Under the pieces are notes generated by a model that ran no database searches, was not told where the DNA came from, and saw only the letters and a list, made by a program, of their open reading frames with translations. Position numbers and translations under genes: made by a program. A stretch of DNA of 64,000 nucleotides, taken from positions 9,866,681 to 9,930,680 of the forward strand of contig CM054813.1 in the NCBI GenBank assembly GCA_028984105.1, read 5' to 3'. The stretch is from Lavandula angustifolia (Eukaryota > Streptophyta > Magnoliopsida > Lamiales > Lamiaceae). Positions 23,597-34,749 of the stretch are shown piece after piece; within the stretch, counting starts at the first letter, position 1; each line of letters starts with the position of its first letter.

Positions 23597-24048
23597 TGTG
23601 GACTGAATTTTCGAAATTTGCAATTTTGAATTTGAAGGGAAAAAAGATTATTTAAAAAAGCACACACATACAAGATTTTGTCCATAGATCAGCCATACGA
23701 GATCAATTGGAGTATTTTATACAAAAAATCTTGATTCTATCTATAAAGTTGGTAATTTTGGATGATGAAATAATATTTTTCGATTTTGCTTCTATGTTTG
23801 TTATCTAGTTGGGATGGATCTCTATCCTATTTATGCAACTCATGCAATTGTAAGTGAATACAAAAGGAATTCGATTACTAGGTCCTGCTATTTTATTTGA
23901 ATTTTTTAATATAATATTTCTATTTTGATTTGGAAATCTAATATAGACTAAATCTATCTATATTTTCAGAGATTCGATTAACGAGTCCAAAAGCATGCAA
24001 AATCGAACATAATAATCAAACTTACTTCAAAACTCAGTTTCGACTTGA
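23597..24048. other. J-protein gene upstream region
   Basis: AT-rich promoter and 5' UTR between the MULE and the next start codon. No further gene is seen. Confidence 0.6.
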
Positions 24049-26175
24049 ATGGATTCTGAGAAGACGGCGGAGGGCGTGCGTTGCAGAGAGATGGCCTTAG
24101 AGAAGATGAGAGAGAGCGATTTCATCAGCGGCCGGAGATTAGCAATCGAAGCTCAGAAGCTCTGCCCCACCATGGAAGACATCGATCGCATGATTCTGGT
24201 CTGCAACGTGCACTGCTCCGCCGCAGACGGCAAGGACTGGTACAAAATCCTCGACGTCGCGGCGGAGGCCGACGAGGCCGCCGTCAGAAGCCGGTGCGGC
24301 AGAATGTCTATCTGCCTCCACCCTGATCGGAACAGATTCCCCGGCGCGGCAGAGGCCTTTCAATTGATGGTTGAAGCGAAGGCGGTGCTGTTGGATAACG
24401 AGAAACGTAGGGTTTATGATAGTATGTGTAGGGCGAAGGCGATGGAGGAGAATTGGGGGTTTTCGAGATTTAGTGGTGATGGAGTGGGTGAAGGGTTTCA
24501 GAGTGGATTTTCGAGATTTCGGAAGGGTTGTGAGAGTGAGATTGGGGGATTCCAGCAGCCGATTGATGAACAGAGTGGTAGTTCAGGGTTTAGGAGCGTT
24601 GAGGAACATAATCAGCAGGGGCAGATTGGTCAAGCTAGCGTCGAAAATCGGCCTACTTGTAGTAGAGGTAGAGGTTGGGGTAGAGGTAAAAAAGAGTTGG
24701 ATTTGAGCAAACAATGCAAGAATGATGGATGGATGATGAATGGTAGCACGGAAGGTGTGGTAAATCTTGATGTTTGTTCATCAAGCTTTCAGAGTGATCA
24801 ACCAAGTGGCGAAAATCGGCCTAATTCTAGTAGAGGTAGAGGCCGTGGGAGAGGTAGAGGTAGAGAGTCGAAGTTGAGCAAGCAAAGCAAGAATGAGTCG
24901 AATAGTAATGAAAAGGTGGTAAATATTGATTTTGGTTCTTCAAGATTTGACAATGATCAACCAAATGACGAAAATGGGTTTAATTGTAGTACAATTAGAG
25001 AGACTACGTTGAGCAAGGTGTCCAAGACTCAGGGATTGAATGGTAGCAATGAACATGTGCTAAATTTGGATTCATGTTCTTCAAGATCTCATAATGATCA
25101 ATCAAGTGGCGAAAATCGGCCTTCTAGTAGAGGTAGAGGTAGAGGTAGAGGTAGAGGTAGAGGTAAAGGTAGAGAATCGAAGTTGAGCAAGCAACTCAAG
25201 AATGAGGGATTGATGATGAATAGTAGTAAGGAATATGCGGTAAATATTGATGTTGGTTCTTCAATAGTTCATAATGATCATTCAGAAGGCGAAAATCGAC
25301 CTAAATCTAGTACAATTAGAGGGTCTAAGTCGAGCAAGATTGAGGGATTGATGATGAATATGGTAAATTTGGATTCAAGACTTCCAAATGATGAAACGAG
25401 TAGCAGAAACCGTCCGGATGTTAGAGGTCGAGGGAGAGGTAGAGGTCCGAACAAAAGATCTAAAAAGGAGAAAAGGACTAATGAGATAACACCAGATTCA
25501 AGTATTCTTGAATACAAAGATGCAGAATTCAATGATTTTGAGAAACAGAGATGCATAGGAGCCATTGCTGCAGGGCAAATTTGGGCTGTTTATGACACCC
25601 TTGATGCAATGCCAAGGTTCTACGCTTTGATCAACGAGGTCTCATCCGATCACACGGTCCGCATCACTTGGCTCGAGCCACTCCCTAACAACGAGGACGA
25701 AAAGGAGTGGCTGAACCAAGGCCTACCAGCATGTAGTGGGAGGTTCAAACACGGATACAATGATGTGATCAAAGATCATGCAGTTTTCTCACATTTAGTG
25801 AAGTGGGAAAGCGATGACTCCGTGAAGAATGTGTACGCGATACACCCGAAAAAAGGCGAAACATGGGCGGTATTCAAGAATTGGGATGGAAACCCACTTA
25901 AGTTTAATTCATTTGAGTGTGAAGTTGTGGAGATTTTGTCTGATTTTAACATTGTGTTTGGTGTTAGTGTTGCTTTGTTGGGGAGGATTGACGGTTTTTG
26001 TTGTGTTTTCGGTAAAAAGTTGGTGAAAGGAGTGGATTGGGAAGTGATTAAAGGGAAGGATAGGTTGAGGTTTTCACATAGAATTCCTTCTGTCTCAATG
26101 CTTGTTAATAATGGTGTTGAGAGCAACTTTGAGCTTGATCCTGCTTCCTTGCCTCCCAATATTGATGCACGGTAG
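24049..26175 (+). CDS. J-domain protein with DUF3444
   Basis: A single-exon gene of 708 residues. A helical N-terminal segment (1-60) precedes the J domain (about 63-125: DWYKILDV, HPD at 91-93, EAFQLMVEAKAVLLD). J domains stimulate Hsp70 ATPase through HPD. The middle (about 195-480) holds degenerate ~55-65-residue repeats, each built from a DQ-SGENRP segment, an RG-rich run (GRGRGRGRGRG) and ESKLSKQ-KNE. The C-terminal DUF3444 domain (about 508-685) starts GQIWAVYDTLDAMPRFYALI. This J + DUF3444 architecture is a plant-specific J-protein group, often with a single large coding exon. The arginine-glycine runs suggest RNA binding or nuclear location, which is inference. The client is unknown. 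The 6-kb MULE ends 461 bp upstream. Confidence 0.93.
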   Translation: MDSEKTAEGVRCREMALEKMRESDFISGRRLAIEAQKLCPTMEDIDRMILVCNVHCSAADGKDWYKILDVAAEADEAAVRSRCGRMSICLHPDRNRFPGAAEAFQLMVEAKAVLLDNEKRRVYDSMCRAKAMEENWGFSRFSGDGVGEGFQSGFSRFRKGCESEIGGFQQPIDEQSGSSGFRSVEEHNQQGQIGQASVENRPTCSRGRGWGRGKKELDLSKQCKNDGWMMNGSTEGVVNLDVCSSSFQSDQPSGENRPNSSRGRGRGRGRGRESKLSKQSKNESNSNEKVVNIDFGSSRFDNDQPNDENGFNCSTIRETTLSKVSKTQGLNGSNEHVLNLDSCSSRSHNDQSSGENRPSSRGRGRGRGRGRGKGRESKLSKQLKNEGLMMNSSKEYAVNIDVGSSIVHNDHSEGENRPKSSTIRGSKSSKIEGLMMNMVNLDSRLPNDETSSRNRPDVRGRGRGRGPNKRSKKEKRTNEITPDSSILEYKDAEFNDFEKQRCIGAIAAGQIWAVYDTLDAMPRFYALINEVSSDHTVRITWLEPLPNNEDEKEWLNQGLPACSGRFKHGYNDVIKDHAVFSHLVKWESDDSVKNVYAIHPKKGETWAVFKNWDGNPLKFNSFECEVVEILSDFNIVFGVSVALLGRIDGFCCVFGKKLVKGVDWEVIKGKDRLRFSHRIPSVSMLVNNGVESNFELDPASLPPNIDAR

Positions 26176-26869
26176 ATTAGATTAGGTCTAGGATTTTGTA
26201 GTTTGTTAAGATTTGTGTTCTTGAAATGCTTAAGTAACATCCTTTTTTTTAATTTTTTTTTCTTAATTATGAATTATAATAGCTTTTATTGATTGATACA
26301 TTAATTAGTTCAAATAAATTAAAATTTTAAAATAGTATTTGTTTTGTAAAACTTTTTAGGAATTTTTACTAATTATTGTATATAGATAATTAATGGGGGC
26401 ATTGCTTTTTGTGCGGATCAGAATTTGCCTAATATGAGATTTGTTTATCGGTTGCATGCTTATTCAGTGGAGCATGTTTGAGTTTGTGGATTTTGGCTCA
26501 GATTATGAGGGATGTCTTTTATAACCGAAGGTCGAGTGTTGGTAGAAACATTAGACATGTATAGGAGTGAATTTGGTATTCATAATAACGGAGACAAAAT
26601 TCTCAACTTATAATTATAAGGAGGCAAAATAGTAGCAGTAAATTTTAAAAGAAATTTGAGGTGCGCCAAACGGCAAAGAGAGAGAGCTGATGATGATGAC
26701 TGTCCTCATTTATTGATCTGCCGAGTTCTTAAAATAGAAAAAGCTCAATATAAAATTTGGAAAGAAATATGATTTCGGAAAATTAACTGAAAATAAACTA
26801 ACCGGTAAATATTTACTATATGAAATTCCGATCAAGAAAGGGATAAAATCATGCCTAATAAAATTGACC
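26176..26869. other. J-protein 3' UTR and AT-rich spacer
   Basis: Non-coding. The 3' UTR probably ends before about 26400. No gene or clear repeat is seen up to the next element. Confidence 0.55.
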
Positions 26870-26880
26870 CCCAATAAAAA

Positions 26881-28015
26881 GGAGAAAATGAGTTAAACCC
26901 CCTAAACTATTAACCCATGTGCAAAACACCCCCTCATCTATTAAAAAGAGTTATTACCCCTCTCACCTATTTTTATATGTGCAAGTTGCCCCCTCAGTTA
27001 AATAATATGTTAAAAACTAACGGTTGTTTCTTTTTCCCTTTACCCTCTTCCTCCTCCCCCTTTAACATCCATCGATACACCCTTTTTAAAATCCACCATC
27101 AACAGCCTTCGTCTTCATCGTTGCTCTCTAAACAACCTACGAACTTGTTGACCTTTGTTCAAGAATAGGCATGGTTGCAAGATTCTCTTCACTTTTGACA
27201 AGTATTAAACCAACAAGAAATAATCAGTTGCAAGATTTGTCAACATTGCTAAAACATATTATATAATTATTCTTTAGATTCTTGAGTTTAAGGTGTAAAA
27301 TTATTGCTCTTTGTTTCTTTCCCATATCTATGTCCTAAAGCAAAATGAATTGGAATGGAATTGTGGTTTTTTCGGTGATTTTTTTGAACCTCATATTGAA
27401 GATTATTTTTAACCTCAAAAATCATTTTTTGTATACTAATTAGAAAATTGGCCACCAACATAAATGAAATAGAGAAAAATTCAAATCGAACTACTGCGTA
27501 TCTTTCACAAAAGATGAAGGTTGTCCATACTAGATGACATGCCTAAACAAATTTAATAAATTCATAAAGCAATTTAAAGAAGAACACATAAGTAAGGACG
27601 AAAGAAACATCTTCAACTCTTCCATCCCTATTCTTGATCAAAGGGCAATGGGTTCCTAGGTTGTTTAGGGATCATCGATATATGATGTAAAGGGGAGGAA
27701 GAAGAGGGTAAAAGGAAAAAAAATATTCATTACTTTTAACGATTTATTTAATTGAGGGGGCAAAACGCACATATAAAAATAATTGAGAGAGGTAATAGCT
27801 CTTTTTAATTGGTGAGGGGGTATTGTGCACATATACCAATAGTTGGGGGGGAAATTTTTCTATCCTGCAGACCCGTCTACTGAGACAAGTGCAGGATTGA
27901 AGTTGTGTATTTTTTGAATTTTTTTATTTCAAGAACATCCCATGTGGCATGTTTTATAACCACCGGGTCTAGGATAGAAAAATTGGGGGGGGGGGGGTGT
28001 TTAACACATTTTTTT
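26881..28015. mobile_element. Long-inverted-repeat DNA element flanked by an 11-bp duplication
   Basis: The left arm (from 26881, with TTAAACCCCCTAAACTATTA, ATTAAAAAGAG and TTTTTATATGTGC) is matched in inverted order by the right arm over about 170-200 bp. CCCAATAAAAA occurs directly outside both ends (26870-26880 and 28016-28026), close to the 9-11 bp duplications of Mutator-like elements. The interior is non-coding. The right arm is interrupted by a smaller element at 27852-27983: inverted-repeat sequence resumes after it (GTGTTTAACACATTTTT). Confidence 0.78.
27852..27983. mobile_element. ~130-bp MITE nested in the right arm of the larger element
   Basis: Its ends are inverted repeats, AATTTTTCTATCCTGCAGACCCG on the left and AATTTTTCTATCCTAGACCCG read from the right strand, set in the poly-G tract of the host element's arm. 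Too small to code for anything. The family was not recognised. Confidence 0.65.
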
Positions 28016-28026
28016 CCCAATAAAAA

Positions 28027-28303
28027 TTAGGGTTCAATTTTTTCCCTCCAAAATTGTTAATTTTGCCCCCCTTTCCCTTTTTGCCCAATCCTTAACGTGC
28101 GCCACCTCACGTGAGCGTGTCGTTCTTCAATTACTTCCACGATCGCATTGCGTTGCACTTTTATTTTCACTCAACTCTTTGTTTCTTCTTTTGCATTGAG
28201 TTTTGTGTAAGTTTTTATTCTGCCCGTTGTTGTTATTTTGGGATTTTCCTTAATTTTCTCTCTCTCATTGATGATATGATATTGTAATTGGAACGATTTG
28301 CAG
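28027..28303. other. BRCT-gene promoter, 5' UTR and 5' UTR intron
   Basis: A GC-richer segment (28090-28200) probably holds the transcription start. A likely 5' UTR intron ends in TTTGCAG at 28303. The exon then opens with a two-codon upstream frame, ATG AAT TGA (28304-28312), ending just before the main ATG at 28314. Confidence 0.5.
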
Positions 28304-28313
28304 ATGAATTGAT

Positions 28314-31300
28314 ATGAGAACACTTGAAGGAGATGAAAGGCGTAGCAACAGTAATTATAATCAGAAAAATTCGAATGTCGATTCAAGCGACGACGAAACT
28401 CAGGAATTTGACAGTCAATTTTCTCCGGGTATCTTACTCTTTCTTTTGCTTCTCGTTGTGATTTATTAAATCTTCAATTTGAATTTTTTTTATTTAAAAA
28501 AGAAAATCGACCAAGATTTATGCATTTCGAGAAAGATGAGGTTTTTCTAGGGTAGAATCACCTTGTGATCGGTAATTTCGTTTTATTGTTTATTTCATTT
28601 TGAAAACTTATTTTGGTGGATTGTTATGCAGTTTAAATTGTGCGGAAATTTATTTAATTAGTCAATTTGGTATTGTATACTCGAATCGAATGCATCTATA
28701 TGTATGAAAGAAGTTATCTTTTGATGAATTGAAAAGCATCCATTATGTGGTTTAAGATTTGTGTTATGTACTGAGAATGAAGCCCTTTGATTGCTTAGCT
28801 TCTATGTATAGAATTAATTAACTTAATTGATAATAAAATAGTTTTATTATTCGATGAATTTGAGTTTCAAAGGGCTCTCTTTTGGCATAGACTTGTCTTC
28901 AAGTCCTCTACATTCGCATTGCGCGTTCAATTATAATGTGCAGTGATTTTCTTTACTAATCATATTTAATTGAGAAAAGAAAAAAAAATACTGCGGCAAG
29001 GGAAGCCTTTTTTTGTTTGATTTTCCTTAATGAGAGAAAAAAAAACCTTGTTTCTGTGGCAGGTGGTGCTTCAGAAGGCGATGGAACTGATGATAACCTA
29101 AACATCATGAATACGATGGCTTTCGATGATACTTATCAATTGGAAGATGCATTTGAAACTCAAATAGCGAATCTGGCTGCAGAAACCCAGTTGGTGGATC
29201 TTGCTGGTGAAACCCAAATGGTGGATCTTTACGAGGAAAGCCAAATGGTGGATATTTATGGGGAAACCCAAGTGGTGGATCTTCCTTGGGAAACTCAAGT
29301 GGTCGATCTTCCTGGGGAAACTCAAGTCTTGGATGAGTTTGATGCCGAACGTGGTGATTTTACTGAACATGGACAAACAAATAAAGTTGATGTCATGTGT
29401 GAGACCCAAAGGCTATCAGAATGTGAAGATGACTCAGCTAAACTTGATGGCGGTGACTTGGTCGGAATGGGGAGCACAGTGGACAAGGATCCTCCCAAGG
29501 AAGGTAAGTATTTGAACAATGCCGTCTACCCCTTTTTGATGCGTTAATCTTTCTATATTCCCTTTTTATATCTATGTAATTCTAGAATGATTTAAGACAC
29601 TCATTTTGCCCCCATCTCATTATTGAGTATTGACTTGTTCAACTAATTATTGCCCTGTGTTTAAGAGAAATTTAGAAGAGTGTATGCTAACTTTGCAATA
29701 TTTTGAGATTGTCATAATATTGTTGCCTAATTTTTGTGTGAATTCTTATTTTCTGCATGTTATTATGTTTAAGTTGGGTGTAAAAATTTATGAGCAAGTG
29801 TAAGCTTAGTGAATCATTCCTATCGTTTACTTGTTTTCGTTGCATTATCGTGAACCCACTTGATACTATGTCCTTATATTAGAATGGTTGTCGGTTGGCA
29901 ACTTGGTATTCTATGATTCATTCTCTCTTATACTTGTTCTGGCTTTAAGATTGCTTAGTTCCGAAAACATGTGCATGTTTTGATAAGTAGTTGTTCCTTT
30001 TGTTAGTCTGGCTATATGATGTGTTTATTTCAGAATCACCTCGCAGAGGATTTACCGCAATACGCGCTGCATCAATTAGGGCTTCAGGTTTGGCAGCCTG
30101 CGCCCGAGCTAGTCGTGATTTATCTACTGCTAGTAGTGGTAAATCTTCTCTTGAGCAATCTGAACTCGATGGCGGACATAAGTCAACTTCTGGCAGGAGA
30201 AGTGATCAAGAGATTCTCGAGAATTGTTACAACGATGAATATGAGAGGAAGTCGCATAGTACAGCTGTGCGGAAACTTTTTGAGGAGGATCAAGATGTTG
30301 AAGCTGGTAATTCAGATACTGAAACCAACCAGATAGATGATAACCTCGATGGGCCAGAGCTGCTTGCTTGCGAAAATAACGTGGCAGGATTAAGCTATCT
30401 CGATTCTCAGGAACCGGGGGAGCTTTCACAAGCACGTGCACTTGAGGTTGTCGACAAGTTTCTTGATCTTGGTTTCTTAGAAGATAATGAAGGCTTCAGC
30501 AAGAGAGTTCAAAATGTAGAAAAATTGAAAGTTGTCTCTGCTGCAAAAGGTTCTCAAGATTTGGCCAAAAAGTCTACGCTCCAAAATGCAGTTGGAGATT
30601 GCAGTATTTATGATTGGGACGATGCTCGCGAAGATGATGGCGGTGGAGAGTTTTTCCTCAAAAAGAAAGAACTTTTCTTCGATGGTCCAAAGAAGAAATG
30701 CGTCACTGAACCTCGGAAATCCAAGGCTGTAAGAGAGAGTAAAGATAAAATGGAGAAGCAGTGCACTAAGACTAAATTAGCTAACTCAGATTCGGGGTTG
30801 TTGCATAAAGCGAGATCAAAGAGTAAAACGCCTAGCTCAAGAGTAGAGGAACTGCGGAAGAATATTATGAAAGTTTTTGATGAACACTTACATAAGGCTT
30901 CTGAGCCTGAGCTATCGGATAACAATGCAGCCAAGGGAATTCCGGACGTGAGTAATATAGGTCCGGATACTCAAATGGCTGCTGAAGCCATGGAAGATTT
31001 GTGTTTCGAAGTGCGCTTGGATGATTGCAATAACAGTGGGGATGAAGCCGATAGGCAAAATAAGTTGAGAAGTAAAACCACTCACTCAGAACGCTTTCCC
31101 CCTAGTGTTGGAGTTGTCACTAGGCAATCAAAACGGATAAAGAGGATCAGCACTAGCAACAATGACGAGTCCCCTCTTTCACCAAATGAGTGCAGTATAA
31201 CAACGAAGAGACCGAAAATGGTGCTTGGGGAGGCAGAACAGAGGAGTCTTGCAGCCGTAAATGTGGAGGATCAACTTAATTTTTCTGTACCTGTGGCTAA

Positions 31301-33601
31301 TCGAACTCCGAAATCCAGAAAGGTAAATTCCTTGAAAAAGGTGGCTGCTAATTCGGTTAGTACTAACGATGTGATGAATGAACCGCCGAGTGGCCGGGCA
31401 TGTAGGAGAAGGACAGCTGCAAGAGCAAAAAATGCTATCACTATGACCATAGAGGAAATTAGAAAGGTTGGACTTTCTCGGTTAAAGCAATCGAATAAGA
31501 AATGTGCTGTTCCGTCTAGTATTTCCGGTAATAAGGTTGGTAATCTACAAGGAAAAAGATCTAGACAAGAAACATTAGCTGATAGTGAAAGGTTAAAAAG
31601 ATCAAGTGGGATTGCTGCAAGTATTCCTAAAATTCCAAATAAAGATCATTCGGATCACTCATTGCCATGGTTAGATTCAGAATTGAGAAAAATAATCTCG
31701 ACGAAGACTGTGAGCAGAAGAAATTCAAGGAACGATGCTGCTCCATGTGGTTCCGATCACCTTAATGGCAAATCAACTTTAGATGGTTATAAGAAAGTTG
31801 ATGAGAAAAGTTATAATATGACACCTGTCCGAGGCGCAAAAGGCAATGGCGGGTTACCGTCTTCAACTTGTGCTACGCCTGCTGCTCGTACAAGATTGGG
31901 GTACGATGTATCTCCTATTTGTATGGGAGATGAATATCAAGAACAGTCTTGCAGGAAGAACTTGTCCGTATTGTCCCTTACGAGAGAAACTGATTTCCCG
32001 CATCCTGGTTCACCAGAAATGTACGGTGGAATGAGAGAGTCTAGGAAGAGGAAGGATATCACTACTGTTAGAGTCCTGTTTAGTCGGCACCTCGACGAGG
32101 ATGTTGTCAAGCAGCAGAAAAAGGTTATTTTTCTTTTCTTACATTTCATCTCTTTTGTGAAGCTTAATATGTCAAGTAGAAGTACTTTAGCTTTACTTTT
32201 CTCAACAGATACTGGCTCGGCTCGGTGGTGCAGTTGCATCCTCTATGCTCGACGCCACTCATTTTGTAGCAGATGAGTTTGTCCGGACGAGGAATATGCT
32301 TGAAGCAATTGCATCCGGGAAACCTGTGGTTACTCACTTGTGGATTGAAAGTTGTGGAGAAGCTAGTTGTCTTATCGACGAGAAAAACCACATACTTAGA
32401 GATGCGAAAAAGGAAAAGGAGTTTGGATTCTGTTTGCCGGCTTCTCTTGCAAGGGCTTGTCAACAGCCACTTTTACAGGTAACTTGACTACTTCAATCAT
32501 GATTCTTGAGAGTATGTAAAAGTTTACAGTTTTTGTCACAATCATAATACAGGGACAGAAGGTCTTCGTTACTCCAAACACGAAGCCTGGTAAAGACATC
32601 TTAGCCAGCTTGGTCAAGGCGGTTCATGGTTTGGTAAGATATTCCCACTTTCCCCTTATCAATTGCTACATGGTACTTACCAATTAGGCTGTTAATTACT
32701 TGATTTTAGTTGAAAGCTTAAATGATTGGCCTGCATAAGAAAAATCGTAATTGGTTCTTTCCTCATTGAAATTGTTCGTTTGGAAGTTTCCCGAAAGGCT
32801 AGTCATTGGCTTCTATCATGTTTCTCTTTGGACTATTTAAGATACGAATATGCATAATGCCTCCATCCGTCGAATTTCACTACTGAATGATCAAATACTT
32901 GATCAACGAATAACTTAATCATTATATTTATGCTCATTGATATCACTGCATTTTGGATCGTAAATTTTTTGTTAGTCGATTTCCATGTCAGATAAATTCT
33001 TGATCCTGCTATTGTCAATAGTTCTGTGCTTACTGCGATGAATATGTGAAGCTTGATTTGATCTCTTGTCGCTCTGTGAAGCTCTGAACTGTTAAATATG
33101 CTACCTTTTCTTTCGTCTATGTATTCCTACAAAACTGTTCAAATGTGAAAACTCTCTGATTCTTGCTGCATTTGTTCATCAGCCGATCGAGAGACTTGGC
33201 CGATCTGCATTCAAAGACGATAAAGTCCCAGATGATCTTCTAATTCTATCTTGTGAAGAAGATTATGATGCTTGTGTTCCTTTTCTCGAGAAAGGTAAGT
33301 AAATTCCTCCAGAAAACTATACTACCGTCTAAAACTATAAACGACGAGCGTATCATCCTCATTATTCGATCATATGCAGGCGGTGCCATCTACAGCTCGG
33401 AGCTGCTCTTGAATGGTATAGTTAAACAGAAGCTAGAATATGAAAGGTTTGTCCCTACCTAGTCTCATGCGAGCCCAATTCGAGTTATCGTCTGATTAAG
33501 TGTTTGTTGGCAGGCATTGCCTCTTTGCTGACCATGTCAAGAGGACTAGATCGACTATGTGGTTGAAGAAGAGAAACAAGTTCCTTCCTGTAGCGAAATG
33601 A
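28314..33601 (+). CDS. Tandem-BRCT DNA-damage-response protein with SQ/TQ cluster (MDC1-like layout)
   Basis: Exons 28314-28428, 29063-29503, 30034-32123, 32209-32478, 32553-32633, 33183-33294, 33380-33446 and 33514-33601 join in frame to 1087 residues. The N-terminus is acidic, with about ten SQ/TQ sites in the first 150 residues, six of them in a 9-residue repeat of the ETQVVDLxG type. The long middle is basic and probably disordered. Two BRCT domains end the protein (about 863-960 and 973-1065), with LARLGGAVASSMLDATHFVA and THLWIESC in the first. Tandem BRCT pairs bind phosphoserine peptides, and SQ/TQ clusters are ATM/ATR targets. The layout is like animal MDC1 and the plant BRCT protein group including Arabidopsis At4g03130/At3g21480. 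A nuclear DNA-repair adaptor role is inferred. The gene looks intact. Confidence 0.92.
29182..29340 (+). repeat. In-frame 27-bp minisatellite (six units) coding the TQ repeat
   Basis: Six consecutive 27-bp units in exon 2 of the BRCT gene code for a 9-residue motif, E-(T/S)-Q-(L/M/V)-V-D-(L/I)-x-x. The glutamate-TQ core is kept in every unit (one is SQ) while the last two residues vary. Confidence 0.93.
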
Positions 33602-34439
33602 GGCGTTTTTTTTTTTTTTTTTTGCACGGAAATGGGCTGCGGTAAGAAACGTCGTCGTTCGCTGCTTGCTGTAGTGTAGTGTAGTGTAAATTATGCGTTC
33701 TCTGCTCGCTTTAGTGTAGTGTAAATTGTGCATTCGTGCCCTATTTATATCTTCTGTTTTTTTATCAATCAAGCAATTCTCCTTATTCAGGAAAGAAAAA
33801 AAAACACTATCATATCTTCAGGTGAAATGTATAAAATGAAAACCTGTCCCGTAAAATTTAATTGTACGTAACGTCCTCAACTTGTTCACTCTATTAATAA
33901 ATTGACGAAATTACGTTTTTGTTGTTAGTTTACTAAAGAAATGTTGCACGAAAATCTCTCCTATCAAATTTGAAACATAATGCGAGTTGAATTTGACAGG
34001 AAATATTCCCGTAAAAGAAATAGTTTCACACATTTTTCCCATAGTTTTTGCACGAAAATCTCTCCTATCAAATTTGAAACATAATGCGAGTTGAAGTCAC
34101 ATTATTTGTTACAGTCATCCCTAATAACAAAATGAACCCATCAAGTTCTACAATTATAAACTCATGATTCTGCCATACAAGAAAGATTAATCAAGAGACA
34201 ACCAACTCATGAGAGAGAGAGTAATAGTAGTAGTAGCTTCATCAGAACAAAGGCCCAACTCCTAAGCACAAAGCTGACCAAAAAAATAACAAGAAATCCC
34301 AGATTTTACATCTAATTCTTTAACAAGAAGTGTAATACAAAATGCATTCAAATGTTAATAGTTGCTTCAGAAACTGCATTCTGCTGAAGGTTTCAGTATG
34401 CGTTCGGAACAGCCTTATGATGTTCTTGAAAACTCTAGC
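33602..34439. other. Convergent 3' ends of BRCT and U1-C genes
   Basis: 3' UTRs of two genes facing tail to tail. It includes a T-run and small GTAGTGTA repeats in the BRCT 3' UTR, a 48-bp direct repeat, and the U1-C distal 3' UTR exon beginning near 34439 (minus strand). Confidence 0.6.
33944..34095. repeat. 48-bp exact direct repeat
   Basis: 33944-33991 and 34048-34095 are identical (TTGCACGAAAATCTCTCCTA... to ...GCGAGTTGAA), offset by 104 bp. They lie between the two convergent genes. Confidence 0.93.
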
Positions 34440-34749
34440 CTGTGAAAAACTAGCATAGAGATCAAATTCTGCAATAATGGATGCAAACAATTGTTTCTTT
34501 GACTAATTGTATAGTGGAAGTTAATAATCTGGGCAAAACTTATCAAATTCATTTGACAATGAGCACAAAATAGGTTAATAAGGCCTCAAAGCCGATTTTC
34601 GTATTCATTTAACTAATTCCTTCTAAGAACAGCAAGAAACATCATAAATGAATCTCAAATGCTTGGATCAAATGTCAGGCGAAAAGAAACCGCCATTTAT
34701 GCAAAAAACATTTAGCAAGATTAGTAGAGGACATACCTTGGCCTGCTAA

